DNA of 64,000 bases from Actinernus sp. WN-2022 (Eukaryota; Cnidaria; Anthozoa; Actiniaria; Actinernidae): the NCBI GenBank assembly GCA_030867875.1, contig JAOWCC010001609.1, positions 1,054,001 to 1,118,000 on the forward strand. The letters are read 5' to 3'. Below the pieces are notes generated by a model. That model was not told the DNA's origin and made no database searches. It was given only the letters and a program-made list of their open reading frames with translations. Of the stretch, positions 1 through 12,737 are shown in pieces. Both the position numbers and the translations under genes were made by a program. Positions within the stretch are counted from its first letter, which is position 1. Every line of letters starts with the position of its first letter.

Positions 1-93
1 TGTTACAGATCACTTATCGCAAATCGATTGCCTTTGTTTTCCTTATGGATTACTAATGAGTTTGATAATCATATCTTACCTTCGTTGCTGTAG

Positions 94-1454
<1,361 letters not shown>

Positions 1455-1672
1455 AAAAATATTTGCTTTCTGTTTCTAATTATCGTCCTATCTCTTTACT
1501 TTCAATATTCAACAAGATTCTTGAAAGACTAATGTATAATAGACTATTATTTATGATCAGCAATTTGGATTTAGATCCAGTCATTCAACATTTCATGCAC
1601 TGATTCTGTTAATTGACAAGATTAAACAATCTATTGATAAAGGCACTTATTCCTGTGGCATCTTCATAGACC

Positions 1673-2422
1673 TGCCTCCTACCTGGATAATCGGAGACAC
1701 AACCTCGTCCCCAGGGTCATCTCGGTCAGATCCAAGATGGCGGCTACCTGAGAGAAGACCCTGGTAAAGGCTGGATCATGTGATCAAATACTCCCAGATT
1801 TTGGGAGTATTTTGTCACGTGATTTCGCGATCTAAGATGGCGGCCAAGCTAAATATGGGAATATTTCATGACGTGTATAAACCATAGGTATCCCAATCCG
1901 GAGTGAGCGAGAAGCGATTAACGGTATTTCCACGCGGCAAACGATGCAGTGAAAACAGGTCTACTAAATGGCTCGAAATTGAGTTTACTTGGATAAAGAA
2001 ACAGTGGAAAGGTATCACAAAGCTACCAGGATGTATCTAAGCTAGAAGAGAATCCTAAAAAGCCGTTCATTTTCCGTTAGTGTTGAAGCGAAGCGATCGA
2101 TTGCACAGTTTCAGGTTTAACGGCTTCTCCTGGCTTTCCCACTGATGAATCTTACCAGAAGACTACCCAGTAATGCACTTCAGCTATTGCTCGACCTGTA
2201 CAACGTGTTTTAAGGTTATTTAAAATCATTTTATTGATACAATTTGAGCAATCTAAACTATATACAAGTTCATCTCTCTGGACTCAGTCCGTTTGGCCAA
2301 TAAAAAGCATTGTTAGAACAACCCTTGCATCATAATCGAAGAGCCAATCAGAATACGTGACAGTTCAGCGTTTACCAGGGCTTCTCTCTCATGTAGCCGC
2401 CATCTGGGAACGAGGTTGTAGG
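1673..2422. mobile_element. MITE nested in LINE
   Basis: A stretch of about 750 bp interrupts the reverse transcriptase. Its ends are inverted: the left side has ATGGCGGCTACCTGAGAG and the right side has the complementary CTCTCTCATGTAGCCGCCAT, with an ACAACCTCGT/ACGAGGTTGT pair outside them. It is also present in copy B (about 35,256-36,005), so it predates the duplication. No ORF is convincing. The superfamily is undetermined. Confidence 0.7.
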
Positions 2423-3323
2423 AGACAATTTGTATCAATATCAAACACTAATTCTGACTTTCTTCCAGTTGTATGTGGGGTGCCTCAGTGCTCAGTGCTT
2501 GGTCCCCTTCTGTTTCTTACTTATATTAACGATATTTACAAATGTTCTGTTTTACTTGAATTTCATCTATTTGCTGATGATACGAACCTATTTCTTAGTG
2601 ATCCCAATATCCTTAGCTTAGAATCTAAATTGAATAATGAACTGGAGAAAGTTAACGAGTGGCTCTGTTCAAACAAATTATCTCTAAATGTTGATAAAAC
2701 AAGCTTAGTTTTATTCCATCCCACCCCAAAAAAGAATTACTCATCAAATGAAACTACAAATCTGTAGTAAGCCGCTTAAAGAGGATTTGTGTGTTAAGTA
2801 TTTAGGATTAATGATAGACTCCCACCTAAGTTGGAAAAACACATACATGAATTAGGAAAAAAGTATCAAGGGGTGTGGGTATTCTTTCTAAATTAAGACA
2901 TTTTGTTACTAAGGAAATTCTAGTTCAGTTATATTATTCTCTTATTTATCCTTTTATAGCTTATAGTTTGTTAATTTGGGGAAATACTTATGATACAACA
3001 CTAAATCCTATTGTTATCTTACAAAAAAAAGCTCTGAGAATCATGACCTTTTCAAAGCCTGATGAACATTCTGGTCCTCTCTTCAAAAATTTAGAAATAC
3101 TCAAATTTAAAGATCTAATTTTCCTACAGAACGCCCTTTTCATGTTCCAGTATCATTACAATCTTTTACCTACAGCATTTAACAATTACTTTCAAACTTT
3201 ATCATCTATTCGCCACTATAACACCAGACTAGCCTGCAGATCTACCTATTATATAAATTCCTGTGATTGTTTTAATATCTATTATTTCCACGACCATTCA
3301 TTATTTATAATTGTATCATGTTA

Positions 3324-3360
3324 GTTACTCAGCTAGATTAGCTCTGCTATTCTGAGTAAC
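3324..3360 (+). other. LINE 3' stem-loop
   Basis: GTTACTCAG at 3324-3332 pairs with CTGAGTAAC at 3352-3360 around a 19-base loop, followed downstream by a TTG tail. The related LINE at 8,000-8,039 keeps the stem with two compensated base-pair changes. Such 3' hairpins are known in other LINEs to be the reverse-transcriptase recognition signal, which is the inferred role here. Confidence 0.65.
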
Positions 3361-3450
3361 TTTTACCATCATTTCTTAGTCTAAAAAATACTATTGTACA
3401 TGTAATTAAGTTCAGTTTTTGGTAATAAAGTCGAGTTGTTGTTGTTGTTG

Positions 3451-4130
3451 GCCTTGGTTTCAAAAGTTGCACTGTAATGTTCTTGTTAGCCGCATGAATA
3501 TATCTTAATTTTTGTTGTTCTACTTGTAGGTTGGTAGGGGTGGTAGCCACTTGGTAGTATGACTTATGGTGGTCCATCTGAATGGGTAACCGCAGCAACT
3601 GGCTACATAGATATATCTTACAGTTGTGGGGTGTGCTGTAGTTGCCCCTTAATTGGCTTACTTGTTATATTTCAAGCGTTTTTACCATAAAATTAAACTT
3701 CTATTGGAGTAGGCGCAGAATACCCCCTCCGATGATTCGTTAATAACCATTAAAAACCCTAACCATTTTCGACTGCAAATCACTCATTAAAATGAGTCTT
3801 AATACGCCTTAGCCTGGTTGTTCAAAGGGTGGATAAATTTCTCCACCGGATAAATCCTTATCCAATGGATAGATATTAACCAAGCTAGTTATCTTAACCA
3901 CTCGATAAGGTTTTACCGGTGAAGGTATCCACCCTTTGAATAACCAGGCCCTGGAGTACGATGGAGAATTTAGTGGCTTTTAACTGATCTTCTGAATGGT
4001 GGAGGTATTCTGCAAATGAGCCATTTAATAAAGTAGAAGTACATGTAGACTAGAGTCATTAAACACGAAGTTCCGGTATAAAGAGTAAGTCTCCCCTCTT
4101 TTCACGCCTTTGAAACTCTAAATTTGACAT
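3451..4130. other. Intergenic, with one small MITE
   Basis: No gene is seen. The only structured piece is the inverted-repeat element at 3,812-3,949. Confidence 0.6.
3812..3949. mobile_element. Short MITE with long TIRs
   Basis: The left end GCCTGGTTGTTCAAAGGGTG is matched at the right end by the complementary CACCCTTTGAATAACCAGGC. The element is about 138 bp and has no coding capacity. A clear target duplication is not visible. Confidence 0.75.
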
Positions 4131-4134
4131 TTAA

Positions 4135-5078
4135 GTAATAGTCCAGCTAAGAACTAGGCAGTCCAACGGCAAGGAATGTAGAAAGGTGCTAATTTTCTAT
4201 TCTTCTTTCTCGTAATTTCATTGGTTGATACTCACAAATTCGAAAGAAACTCATCGTAATAACGCAATTTTGCCTCCAGTACACAACAACATCACAAAGG
4301 AAACTCCTGTTTTATTGTGGTCATTTCGACAGCGCCCGCAGTGGTAACACTACTGCTACAAACAGCTACCGCTGCCAATATTGCTGAGCCGGACACGAAA
4401 ACCAGTTAAAACCCTGAAAAGGAAAACAAATTTTGGAACGTGTTCTCCAACCCTTGCTGCAGCAATGCTTTTGGAGGTTAAAAGCTTGTCGAGATTATTT
4501 AGTGGCTACAATAGAGCATCAAGTTCGTGTGCCATTCCGATGAATTGGCATATCAGCTTGAATTAGAATAATCTTAAACTATTTACGAATTAAGTATAAG
4601 AAAACACCATGTCAAATTAGCCATACGTACAAGACAATATATGAACAAATAAATAAACGTTTCGTGCTATGGGTGCTGCCTTAGAATGCACTACACGAGT
4701 TATACCTCACTTTTATAATCCGTTCCCATCCGCCAGAAATATAACATTTTCGTTCGATAATTTTGGAGGCTTGACTTTATTTTTGATCAAAGTAACTATG
4801 GTTTAATTTCGAAGAATATCGTATGTGGGGAAAGTTCTCAAATTTGCGATTGTAAAAATCCTTTGTTTTCTCCATTTCCGATTGGCTGGACGGTAGTTGC
4901 TTTGAGTTTTCACAGCAAAAATGGCCAAGAGCATAACAAATAGTTTATTTTCTGGGTGTAATTTCTATTGTGGACATCTCATACATCACTTAAGGCATAT
5001 TCAAGCAAAATCGTATGTGGGATATGCTCATTGCCGCAAGCCTATTGTTCTTTGCCTAGTTCTTACGCGGACCATTAC
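4135..5078. mobile_element. TTAA-flanked MITE, long form
   Basis: It is flanked by TTAA at 4131-4134 and 5079-5082. The left terminus GTAATAGTCCAGCTAAGAAC and the right terminus GTTCTTACGCGGACCATTAC are inverted copies. The ends match the 464-bp element at 10,034-10,497, but this one carries about 480 extra internal bases. TTAA duplications are typical of piggyBac and Kolobok transposons. The ORF at 4381-4566 inside it has no recognisable domain. Confidence 0.8.
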
Positions 5079-5142
5079 TTAAACTGAAGGGCAGTGAAGA
5101 AAGCAAGCAAGCATATCAGCCTCCTTTAAAATGCTTGAGTTT

Positions 5143-5252
5143 TACTCCGGCACTGCTAGGGCAGCGGCCGGAGTCTTAAAATTCAGTCCGTGTCTTTTTT
5201 TTTATTACTCCGGCGCTGCTATGACAGCGGCCGGAGCCTTAAAATGCAGTCT
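5143..5252 (+). repeat. Two-unit hairpin repeat
   Basis: Two units of about 45 bp (5143-5187 and 5206-5252) each form a stem of the type CTCCGGC...GCCGGAG and end in CTTAAAA. A decayed third unit lies at about 46,213-46,262 inside the 2.9 kb element. The region just after it (5,265-5,325) matches 37,510-37,570. Confidence 0.5.
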
Positions 5253-6615
5253 ATCGGCGACAGAAGTTGATCAGTTCAGACCTTTGCCGCTAACAATGTG
5301 GGTCGGAGACTGATCGAGCGATAAAGCAGAAGGCATGCGCATTAAACGTTATAGATTTATTAAACACTGTTTACATCGCATAATATCATCGCCGTATAAT
5401 TACCACTGTGGGAATGTAAAATGAGCAACGCGTGAGACTTCGAGGCCCTACAGTTCTTTTTAACTACTTTTTAATCTTATGATTCTTGTAAAGGAACTGT
5501 AATAGACCTAAAAATACACGAACAACGTAATACATTCGATCTACTCTGTCTGAAAAGATCTAAACGTGAGCGAAATACAATATCAGCTTAAGTGTATCCA
5601 AACAGGTTTAGATATGAAAGGTATCGAATTATAATCTCAGGTTAGATTTCGTCAGGCGCGCTGAGATAAGAAAGTTCAAAGCTCTCAGACATGGCGAGAC
5701 GAGGAGGTATGGATTTCAATGAGTCATTGTCAGAAAGCGGGCAGCTAAGAATAACCTGGCTAGAGAGTCTTTCTACTGGAGTGAGAGACATGATGCATGT
5801 CTGTTAGTATGGGGAAAGCTGAGGAAGATCAACTTTGGAGCATAAATCCTCATTGGGCTTTTAAATGAAACAAGAGGCCCCGAGTGGCCTTAACTCGGGC
5901 CATCTAGGCCTAGGTATTGAATACATAGAGTTCTAGCATATTTTGTCATATATGGTTTGTGCTAGGGGAGCCCGAGAATTGGTTCACTACTGATGCTCTT
6001 GTGATAATTTATATATAATGGCACTACAAATGTCAAAATGCCCCATGTATGCCCAGAAAGGAGGGGGTGGTGGTCAGGTTTGGAAATGATAGAGCCAAAA
6101 TACACACACAACACACATACATACATGCTGTACATGTACATTTCAGCCACAATTTCTTTCAATTATGTAGTTTAATATTACTTTCTTTTCAATAATAGTT
6201 CCTTGAGGATCTTTAGAATTATAAAAAGTTGGTATGGGTGTTGTTGATTGAAGTGCAATGGTTAACATTTAAGTAGTAATTCCAAATAATGTTTCTCGGC
6301 TATTCCTTGTGAATATTTAGAATGTGTCATTCTACATGTGAAATAAAGTCATCTATCTAGATCTGTCTAGATGTTTGAGTAATTCTCAATAATGAACCAG
6401 AGGAGACGATTGGGGTTGTAAATTACAGCTAGACCACCATTTTCAAATATTAGTGAGCACTGCACTAGCTAGTGTTCATTTTCTACATCTTGAAGGAGAC
6501 TGAAACTTATAATGGCAGGCCACAAACAAACATGCAATGTCCACTCCTTCTTTTCTATCATTTATTCCCGAATAAATCTTACAGTGCGACTACTGAAAGT
6601 GGGGCCACTTAGACA
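5253..6615. other. Intergenic, no gene recognised
   Basis: I see no supported gene. The interval contains AT-rich DNA and short ORFs on both strands without domains or splice context. Confidence 0.5.
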
Positions 6616-8115
6616 ATGAGAACCAATCACATTATCTATCAGAAACAGTTTGGATTTAGATCAAAGCATTCTACTACTTATGCCCTTCTTCTTCTAACTG
6701 ATAAAATTCAATGTGCAATAGACAAAGGCATTTATTCCTGTGGCATCTTCCTAGATCTAAGTAAAGCTTTTGACACTGTTAATCATAGCATACTTTTGTC
6801 TAAATTGGAGTTTTATGGTATCCGCGGTGTCGTTCACGATTGGTTTGTTTCCTATTTGAGAAATAGAAAACAATTTGTGTCTATTAGAGGTATTGATTCG
6901 GATTATCAGACAATTTCATGTGGGGTGCCACATGATTGTTCCTTGGACCACTGCCTTTTCTACTATATGTTAATGACACTTTCAAATGTTCTGAAATTCT
7001 AGACTTCCATTCATTTGCAGACGATACAAATATCTTAAGTGATAAAAACATTCGGAACCTTGAACATGTACTTAATATTGAATTGGAAAAAGTTAGTGAC
7101 TGGTTAAATGCCAACAAGCTATCATTAAACATTGATAAAACTAGCTTTGTAGTCTTCCACCCCCCACAAAAGAAAATTCTGCATAACATGAAATTGTTAA
7201 TTTCAGGTAAGTCAATCAGAAAAGATAGCCAAATTAAATACTTAGGCCTCATTTTTGATTCGCATTTTAATTGGAAACCACATATACATGAATTAGGTAA
7301 AAAAATATCAAGAGGGGTTGGAATTCTATCTAAGCTAATTAGACATGTTGATATTGGGATCTTATGCCAATTGTATTATTCATTAATTTATCCTTTCTTT
7401 ACGTATGGCCTACTTCTGTGGGGTAACACTTACAAATCAACTCTAAAACCTATCATAACCCAGCAGAAGAAGGCCTTGCGTATCATTACTTTTTCTAAAC
7501 CAGATCAACACTCAGACCCTCTCTTTTACCAGCTTGAAATTCTCAAGTTAATTGATCTTGTTTCTTTCCATAATCTAATTTTTATGTACCAGTTCCATCA
7601 TAATTTCTTACTCAAAGCTTTTGACAATTGTTTTAAGTCAATATCATCCAAATATCAATACAACACTAGACTTGCTTCAAAATCATCGTATTATATTAAA
7701 TCAATAAAAACTAATTATGGGAAGTTCAATGTCCACTTTGCTGTAGTACTTCTATGGAATAACATCGATGAACATCTTAAAATACTCCCTCCAAAATCGT
7801 TTAAGTCACAGATTAAATCTCACTTCATCCAAGCATATGATATAAATTAGACTTTCCTTGTAAAGCCTGTTTTTCAATCACCAATTCTGAATGTTTCAAG
7901 CTGGTGCCTTCTCTAAATGTTATGTTGATTTTTCTTAATTGAATATTATTTATATTAGATGTCTTTATTACTGTCAATTTAGTGTTAATTTAGTGTGTAG
8001 CCACTCAGCTTGTTTAGCTTTTTAGTTATTCTGAGTGGCTTTTTACCTTCCTGTTTTTTGTCATCAAATTGTAACTTTTTAATTTAAATCATGCTTGTTG
8101 TTGTTATATTTAGGA
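6616..8115 (+). mobile_element. Non-LTR retrotransposon fragment (5'-truncated LINE)
   Basis: The reverse transcriptase begins at the FGFRSKHST motif, with the LSKAFDTVNH catalytic box near 6,760. The frame breaks near 6,936, inside the GVPQGS-type motif. It continues to 7850 with FADDT near 7,018 and the KKALRIITF motif near 7,470. The 5' half, including endonuclease, is missing. The 3' UTR has a stem-loop (8000-8039) and a short TTG-rich tail near 8,095. It belongs to the same group as the LINE at 1,455-3,450. One frameshift makes it non-autonomous. Confidence 0.88.
8000..8039 (+). other. LINE 3' stem-loop, second copy
   Basis: GCCACTCAG at 8000-8008 pairs with CTGAGTGGC at 8031-8039 around a 22-base loop. 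Compared with the stem at 3,324-3,360, two T-A pairs are replaced by C-G pairs on both strands, so pairing is conserved although sequence is not. Confidence 0.7.
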
Positions 8116-8385
8116 TAGCCTTTATCACCGTTATTGATGTTATTTCGTTTTCTTTTATTCTATATCGCGCAGTTAGCTTTGTGGACCCTCAGGAATAGCA
8201 CCCACGGATGATGACGCATTTCTCGTTAAACTGTTTAAAAGTAGTAGTACTTGTATTATTAAAGGAAATTCCCAAGGGATAATGGGCCCACGAAAAGGCA
8301 ATCCCGTACCCAGGCTGCATTTATTTCTTACTGCGCATGCTCGATGAAAACATAGGGCTCTGGATTAATTCGATTTGTGTGTATA

Positions 8386-8526
8386 ACCCACTTTGACGAT
8401 GTTGCGCAGGCAACTAGAACAATGCATATACGATCTGAATTACAAGAGACTGCCGGCGGGCCACATACTATTTGGCGGACAACATCTATTGTTGTTTGAT
8501 GCGTGCGCAACATCGTCAAAGTGGGC
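8386..8526. mobile_element. TA-flanked MITE (141 bp)
   Basis: Terminal repeats carry CTTTGACGATGTTGCGC and its complement GCGCAACATCGTCAAAG. TA dinucleotides flank it at 8384-8385 and 8527-8528, which fits a Tc1/mariner-type non-autonomous element. A relative lies at 42,902-43,061. The copy B counterpart near 44,430-44,514 keeps only the right end. Confidence 0.8.
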
Positions 8527-8550
8527 TATTCTATTTGGCTGCATTCTCTA

Positions 8551-8641
8551 CCCCAGACCTTTCTCTTATTTCTTACTGCGCATGCTCGACGAAGTGATTT
8601 CGTCGAGCATGCGCAGTAAGAAATAAGAGAAGGGTCTGGGG
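8551..8641. repeat. Near-perfect 43-bp-arm palindrome
   Basis: The arms 8551-8593 and 8599-8641 are inverted copies with a 5-base centre. They include TTTCTTACTGCGCATGCTCG. In copy B the matching palindrome (about 44,538-44,601) has lost its inner arms. A single arm-like copy lies at 8,318-8,345. It looks like a foldback element. Confidence 0.75.
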
Positions 8642-9157
8642 TCGAGAAAGGTTCTGAGCAATTTCGCCGGAAGTCGGACAAAGCCTTTTTGGAGGGTTGA
8701 TTTATTGCATGGCCAGATGGATATAGCTCCCGACGTGAGTCTGCTGGCAATAGTCTCATTAATAAATTGCGTGAACGCCTCCTTCCCGGCGGAACTCGGT
8801 ACAGAGAGATGGCCTTGTTGCCTCTAGTTATATCTGCTGGGTGCAATCAGACGAGAAACCTCTTGCGGCTCAAGAACCTTCACATCTCGGACGAGTTTGT
8901 ATTATCGGTGTTAAGCGGCCAGGCTCTCGCGGACGTCTCGATGCTAGCATTCAGGGATACCAATTCCTTTGTGGCCGGAAACCTTCATTCCCATCAAGCA
9001 ATGAGATCACATCTAATAGCGATACTTACTGCCACGTCATCCATTGTCATTAATGTGCCAACCAGAGATCCATTGGTTCTTGACACAACTGCGGCCTTTT
9101 GAAATCATAGTTGGTACATTAGCATAACAAAAGTAATGTTTATCAACACAAAGTATC
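8642..9157. other. Intergenic, no gene recognised
   Basis: This is partly matched in copy B (44,602-44,850). ORFs on both strands are short, differ between copies and show no domains. Confidence 0.5.
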
Positions 9158-9164
9158 GCTATAC

Positions 9165-9557
9165 GTAGCCTGCTATGCCGACGTATTTTTTTCACTCATA
9201 AATTCGAAGAAAAAAGTAACGTCTGCTTACCCGAGCGCTTAATTAGTTTCCAATATGCAAGCATGAGGTCAGTACGTTTGTTTTATTTTTCTGCCCAATC
9301 AAAGCCATTGTTACAATTTTAGTGAATTGGCGCGCCAGTGAACACTCTCCTATGATTGGTCAATGGTAAATGTATTGTCTGAAATCCTTTTAAATGTAAC
9401 ATTGCGTCACTTTCCAGGATATGGAAGGTAAAATCTGATTGGTCCATAACACAATGAGGTGTGCATATTGGAAACTAATTAAGCGCTCGGGTAAGCAGAC
9501 GTTACTTTTTTCTTCGAATTTATGAGAGTGAAAAATTACGTCTGCATAGCAGGCTAC
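9165..9557. mobile_element. MITE with about 95-bp TIRs, copy A only
   Basis: The left end GTAGCCTGCTATGCC and the right end GCATAGCAGGCTAC begin inverted repeats that run about 95 bp inward. The flanks GCTATAC (9158-9164) and GCTATAG (9558-9564) suggest a 7-bp target duplication with one change. Copy B near 45,050 lacks the element. Confidence 0.8.
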
Positions 9558-9569
9558 GCTATAGACCCT

Positions 9570-9700
9570 TTGCACGTGACGTCATAGCCGCCATGTTGGT
9601 GTACAGTTAACAATAGATTCTTCGTTAGCTTCTTTTGTTCTGTACACCAACATGGCCGCCATGCCCTTTGTCATTTGAATCTCTGGGGATTGAGTGCAAA
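9570..9700. mobile_element. Small foldback element, copy A only
   Basis: CCATGTTGGTGTACAG at 9591-9606 is inverted at 9640-9655. The outer left end TTTGCACGTGACGTCA is only loosely matched on the right. Together with the adjacent MITE it is missing from copy B. The boundaries are approximate. Confidence 0.5.
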
Positions 9701-10033
9701 CCATCTATACGCTAAGCTGGTCGCTGAAAAAAACACGAAGGTGCAGGACTCGTTATGGGGGCGGGGGGAGCGTTTGCGGCCCAATGGCTGACAGAATTAT
9801 GCGTCAGTGATTAGGCTCTCTTATAAAACTGTCAACCCAGAGCGGGAGAATAGCAAAATAGGCGAAAGTGATTGTCAAAGCTACAGAAGAAACGCTATGG
9901 CGCGAAAGCGCAAAAACCAGAAACCCAAATCAAAACGCTTACGTAAGGGGTGTACACCAAATCGTCCGCCATCGACAGACCCTGGTACTTGTCGAAATCA
10001 TTCTTTCAGTATCGCCTCAAGAAGCCAACTTAA

Positions 10034-10497
10034 GTAGTGGTCCGGCTAAGAATGATAGCACTGAACGGCAAGGAATGTAAAAAGGTGCTAATTTTCTATT
10101 CTTCTCACTCGTAATTTCATTGGTCGATACTCATAAATTCAATAGAAAACCATCGAAATAATACATTTTTATATGATATTTTTTGAGGTTTCATTTTATT
10201 TTTGATCAAAATGACTATGGTTTAATTTCGAAGAATATCGACCGTGGGGAAAGTTGTCAAATTTGCGATTGAAAGATCTTTTGTTTTCTCCCTTTCCGAT
10301 TGGCTGGATGGTGGTTTCTTTGAGTTTTCTCAGTAAAAATAGCCCATAGCATAAAAACTACTTTATTTTCTGGGTGTAGTTTGGACTGTATATATCTCAT
10401 ACAGCACTTAAGTCATATTCACGCAATATCGACCGTGAGGATATGCTCAATGCCGCGGCTCTATTGTTTTTACTATAGTTCTTACGCGGACCATTAC
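10034..10497. mobile_element. TTAA-flanked MITE with paralogous empty site
   Basis: TTAA occurs at 10,030-10,033 and 10,498-10,501. The termini GTAGTGGTCCGGCTAAGAA and TTCTTACGCGGACCATTAC are inverted. Copy B has the unoccupied site with a single TTAA at 48,957-48,960, so this is an insertion of exactly one element plus one TTAA. It belongs to the same family as 4,135-5,078. Confidence 0.92.
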
Positions 10498-10752
10498 TTA
10501 AAAGCCAACGATATCCAAACAAATCGAAGCAGATGGAACAGTTGTAAATAAGCTAAAACAACAGTAGTAAAGTCGTGAATAAAATAATCAAATAAACTCT
10601 TGCCGAGAAACTATGACTCGTAAAGAATGCATATATGTACGCTGTTCTGTATGTAAAGTAACAGACACTAAAACAAATAACTACCCGGCAAAAATCATGA
10701 CAAAACTAAAACCGGTTGAGAGTTTTTTCTGCGGACCGGTGCACATAAACTA

Positions 10753-11515
10753 GAGGCCCGTTTATACGACAGAAAAAAAGGAACGGCTGGGATAGAGAGC
10801 AGTACCGGTTCCATGAACATTTGCCCATTTACACGAGAAATATCTTGAAACGGTTCGGATAAAATGTGGCACCGGTCCGCAAGCCTAGGTGGAACGGCAG
10901 GGGCTGTTTACACGAGAATATTTCCGAGACCGGACATGGGTGAGCCCATGATAATCAGTTTCGATCACTCCGACTATGCGTCGCACATGACGCTCGTAAA
11001 ATAAAATTGCGATAATGACGATGTAAGGCTGTTGTCTTTTTTGTTTCTTTTAAGAAGGAAATTGGTTAGTTCTACTTTCAAGTTGCATAAAAAAAACAGA
11101 TATAAAGAGACTCGTTTGAAGATAAAATTTGCGTTCTTTTCCTTCGTTTTTGTTTTGCTGCTCTTCCCGTTCACTCGTTTAAATATCGTCCGCCATATTG
11201 CGAGAAAGTGAAGCTTAAATACGTATGCGGACAGAAATAAACAACTCAGGGCAAAACAGTGCAGGCTCAGAAAAAAGCAATGGAACGGGTACGTAAGCGA
11301 TTACACGATGCACAGGAACTGGAAACACGGGTACCGAACCCAGTTTTATCCGTTCCGTTCCGTTTTGGGATCATAGGCGCCTATGGTCCCAGAACGGGTA
11401 AAATTGGCACGGGTAAAAGTAGGGTACGGATCGTTTACACGAATGAAATTATCCGAACCGTTCTAGTTTTTATCCGAGCCGTGCCATTTTTTCCGGTCGT
11501 GTAAACGGGCCTTTA
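10753..11515. mobile_element. TA-flanked foldback element, first copy
   Basis: The 763-bp element has terminal repeats starting GAGGCCCGTTTATACGAC and, on the other side, the complement of GTCGTGTAAACGGGCC. TA flanks it at 10,751-10,752 and 11,516-11,517. Copy B has an unoccupied site with a single TA at 49,234-49,235. Sub-terminal sequence is also partly inverted (ACCGGTTCC and CCGAACCGTT motifs). ORFs inside are not convincing. Confidence 0.88.
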
Positions 11516-11629
11516 TAAAACAACAGCACTAAAGTAATGAACAAAACTGAATACCCAACATATGAGCAAACTAAAACAGGTTAAGAAATAAACGGTCCGG
11601 CAAGTACAGTGCACAAGTATATAGTACTA

Positions 11630-12360
11630 AAGGCCCGTGTATACGACAGAAAAAAGGAACGGCTCGGATAGAGAGAAGTACCGGTTCCATGAACATTTGC
11701 CCATTTACACGAGAAATATCTTGAAACGGTTCGGATAAAAAGTGGCACCGGTCCGCAAGCCTAGGTGGAACGGCAAGGGCTGTGTACACGAGAATATTTC
11801 CGAAACCGGACATGGTTGAGCCCATGATAATGTTTACATCACTGTCATTCGTATGCGTCGCACATGACGCTCGTAAAATAGAATGGCGATTGACGAGGTG
11901 AGGCTGTTGTCTTTTACGTTTCTTTTAAGAAGCTACTTTGAAGTTGCATTAAAAAAAACAGATATAAAGCTTAGATAAAGAGACTCGTTAGAAGATAAAA
12001 TTATTTTCCTTCATTTTCATTTCTTACTCGTTTATCGTCCGCCATATTGCGAGAAAGTGGAGCTAAATACGCATGCGGACAGAAATAAACAACTGAGGAC
12101 AAAACAGTGCAGGCTCAGAAAAAAGCAATGGAACGGGTACGTAAGCGTTTACACGATGCACAGGAACTGAAAACACTGGTACCGAACCCAGTTTAATCCG
12201 TTCCGTTCCGTTTCGGGATCATAGGTGCCTATCGTCCCAGAACAGGTAAAATTCCCACGGTAAAAGTAGGGTACGGATCGTGTACACGAATGAAATTATC
12301 CGAACCGTTCTAGTTTTTATCCGAGCCGTGCCATTTTTTCCGGTCGTGTGAATGGGGCTT
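11630..12360. mobile_element. Foldback element, second copy
   Basis: This is the same family as 10,753-11,515, only about 115 bp downstream of it and in the same orientation. It is present in copy B (49,347-50,055), so it predates the duplication, whereas its neighbour does not. Confidence 0.88.
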
Positions 12361-12737
12361 AAAACTGACAACTATATAATGTGGTGAATACAACTGAAAG
12401 CCCAAATACTACTAAACTGAATGACAGGCCTAAAAGGACAGTCTAATAAGCAAAGAGAACCTACACGATACAGGATTTTCTTTCTACATGTAGATACGTT
12501 TACATTAAGGTTAAGAGAAAGAAAAAAGTGTTAACATATGTGGGGAAGTAAAACTACGCAAAACACGTTTTATTATTGTTTTCACTTCAGAGACAATATG
12601 CAAACACGTTTCATTCTAGTTTTCACTGCATTATTGTGGTTTGCCTATGCCCACATAGCTGTAAGTTGTAATAATCAGCCTGCTATAACAAATAAGAATA
12701 TGTTTTAGCATATGAATCCGGAGGTTGCCGTGAATTA

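Larger units (their letters stand above)
1455..3450 (+). mobile_element. Broken non-LTR retrotransposon (LINE), 3' part
   Basis: The reverse transcriptase starts with the NYRPISLL-type motif near 1,475 and is cut by a MITE at about 1,673. It resumes at 2,422 with the CGVPQ-type motif and the FADD catalytic box near 2,570. A further frame (2875-3324) carries the C-terminal KKALRIMTF-type region. About 40 residues around the first catalytic aspartate are missing at the MITE, and several stops and frameshifts are present. The 3' end has a stem-loop (3324-3360) and a TTG microsatellite tail (3435-3450). The clade is CR1/Jockey-like by motif style only. A related element lies at 6,616-8,115. Confidence 0.85.

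Noticed and set aside
5691..5710. Short ATG exon-like segment (MARRG) before a GTATGG donor-like site
   Set aside because: It is only five codons, has no counterpart in copy B and no downstream exon could be tied to it.
8328..9102. Overlapping ORFs on both strands of 60-111 codons
   Set aside because: They fall across the MITE and palindrome, change between copies, and have no domains or splice context.
11571..11825. 84-codon minus-strand ORF in the foldback element
   Set aside because: It is not open in the copy B paralogue at the same length and overlaps terminal repeat sequence.
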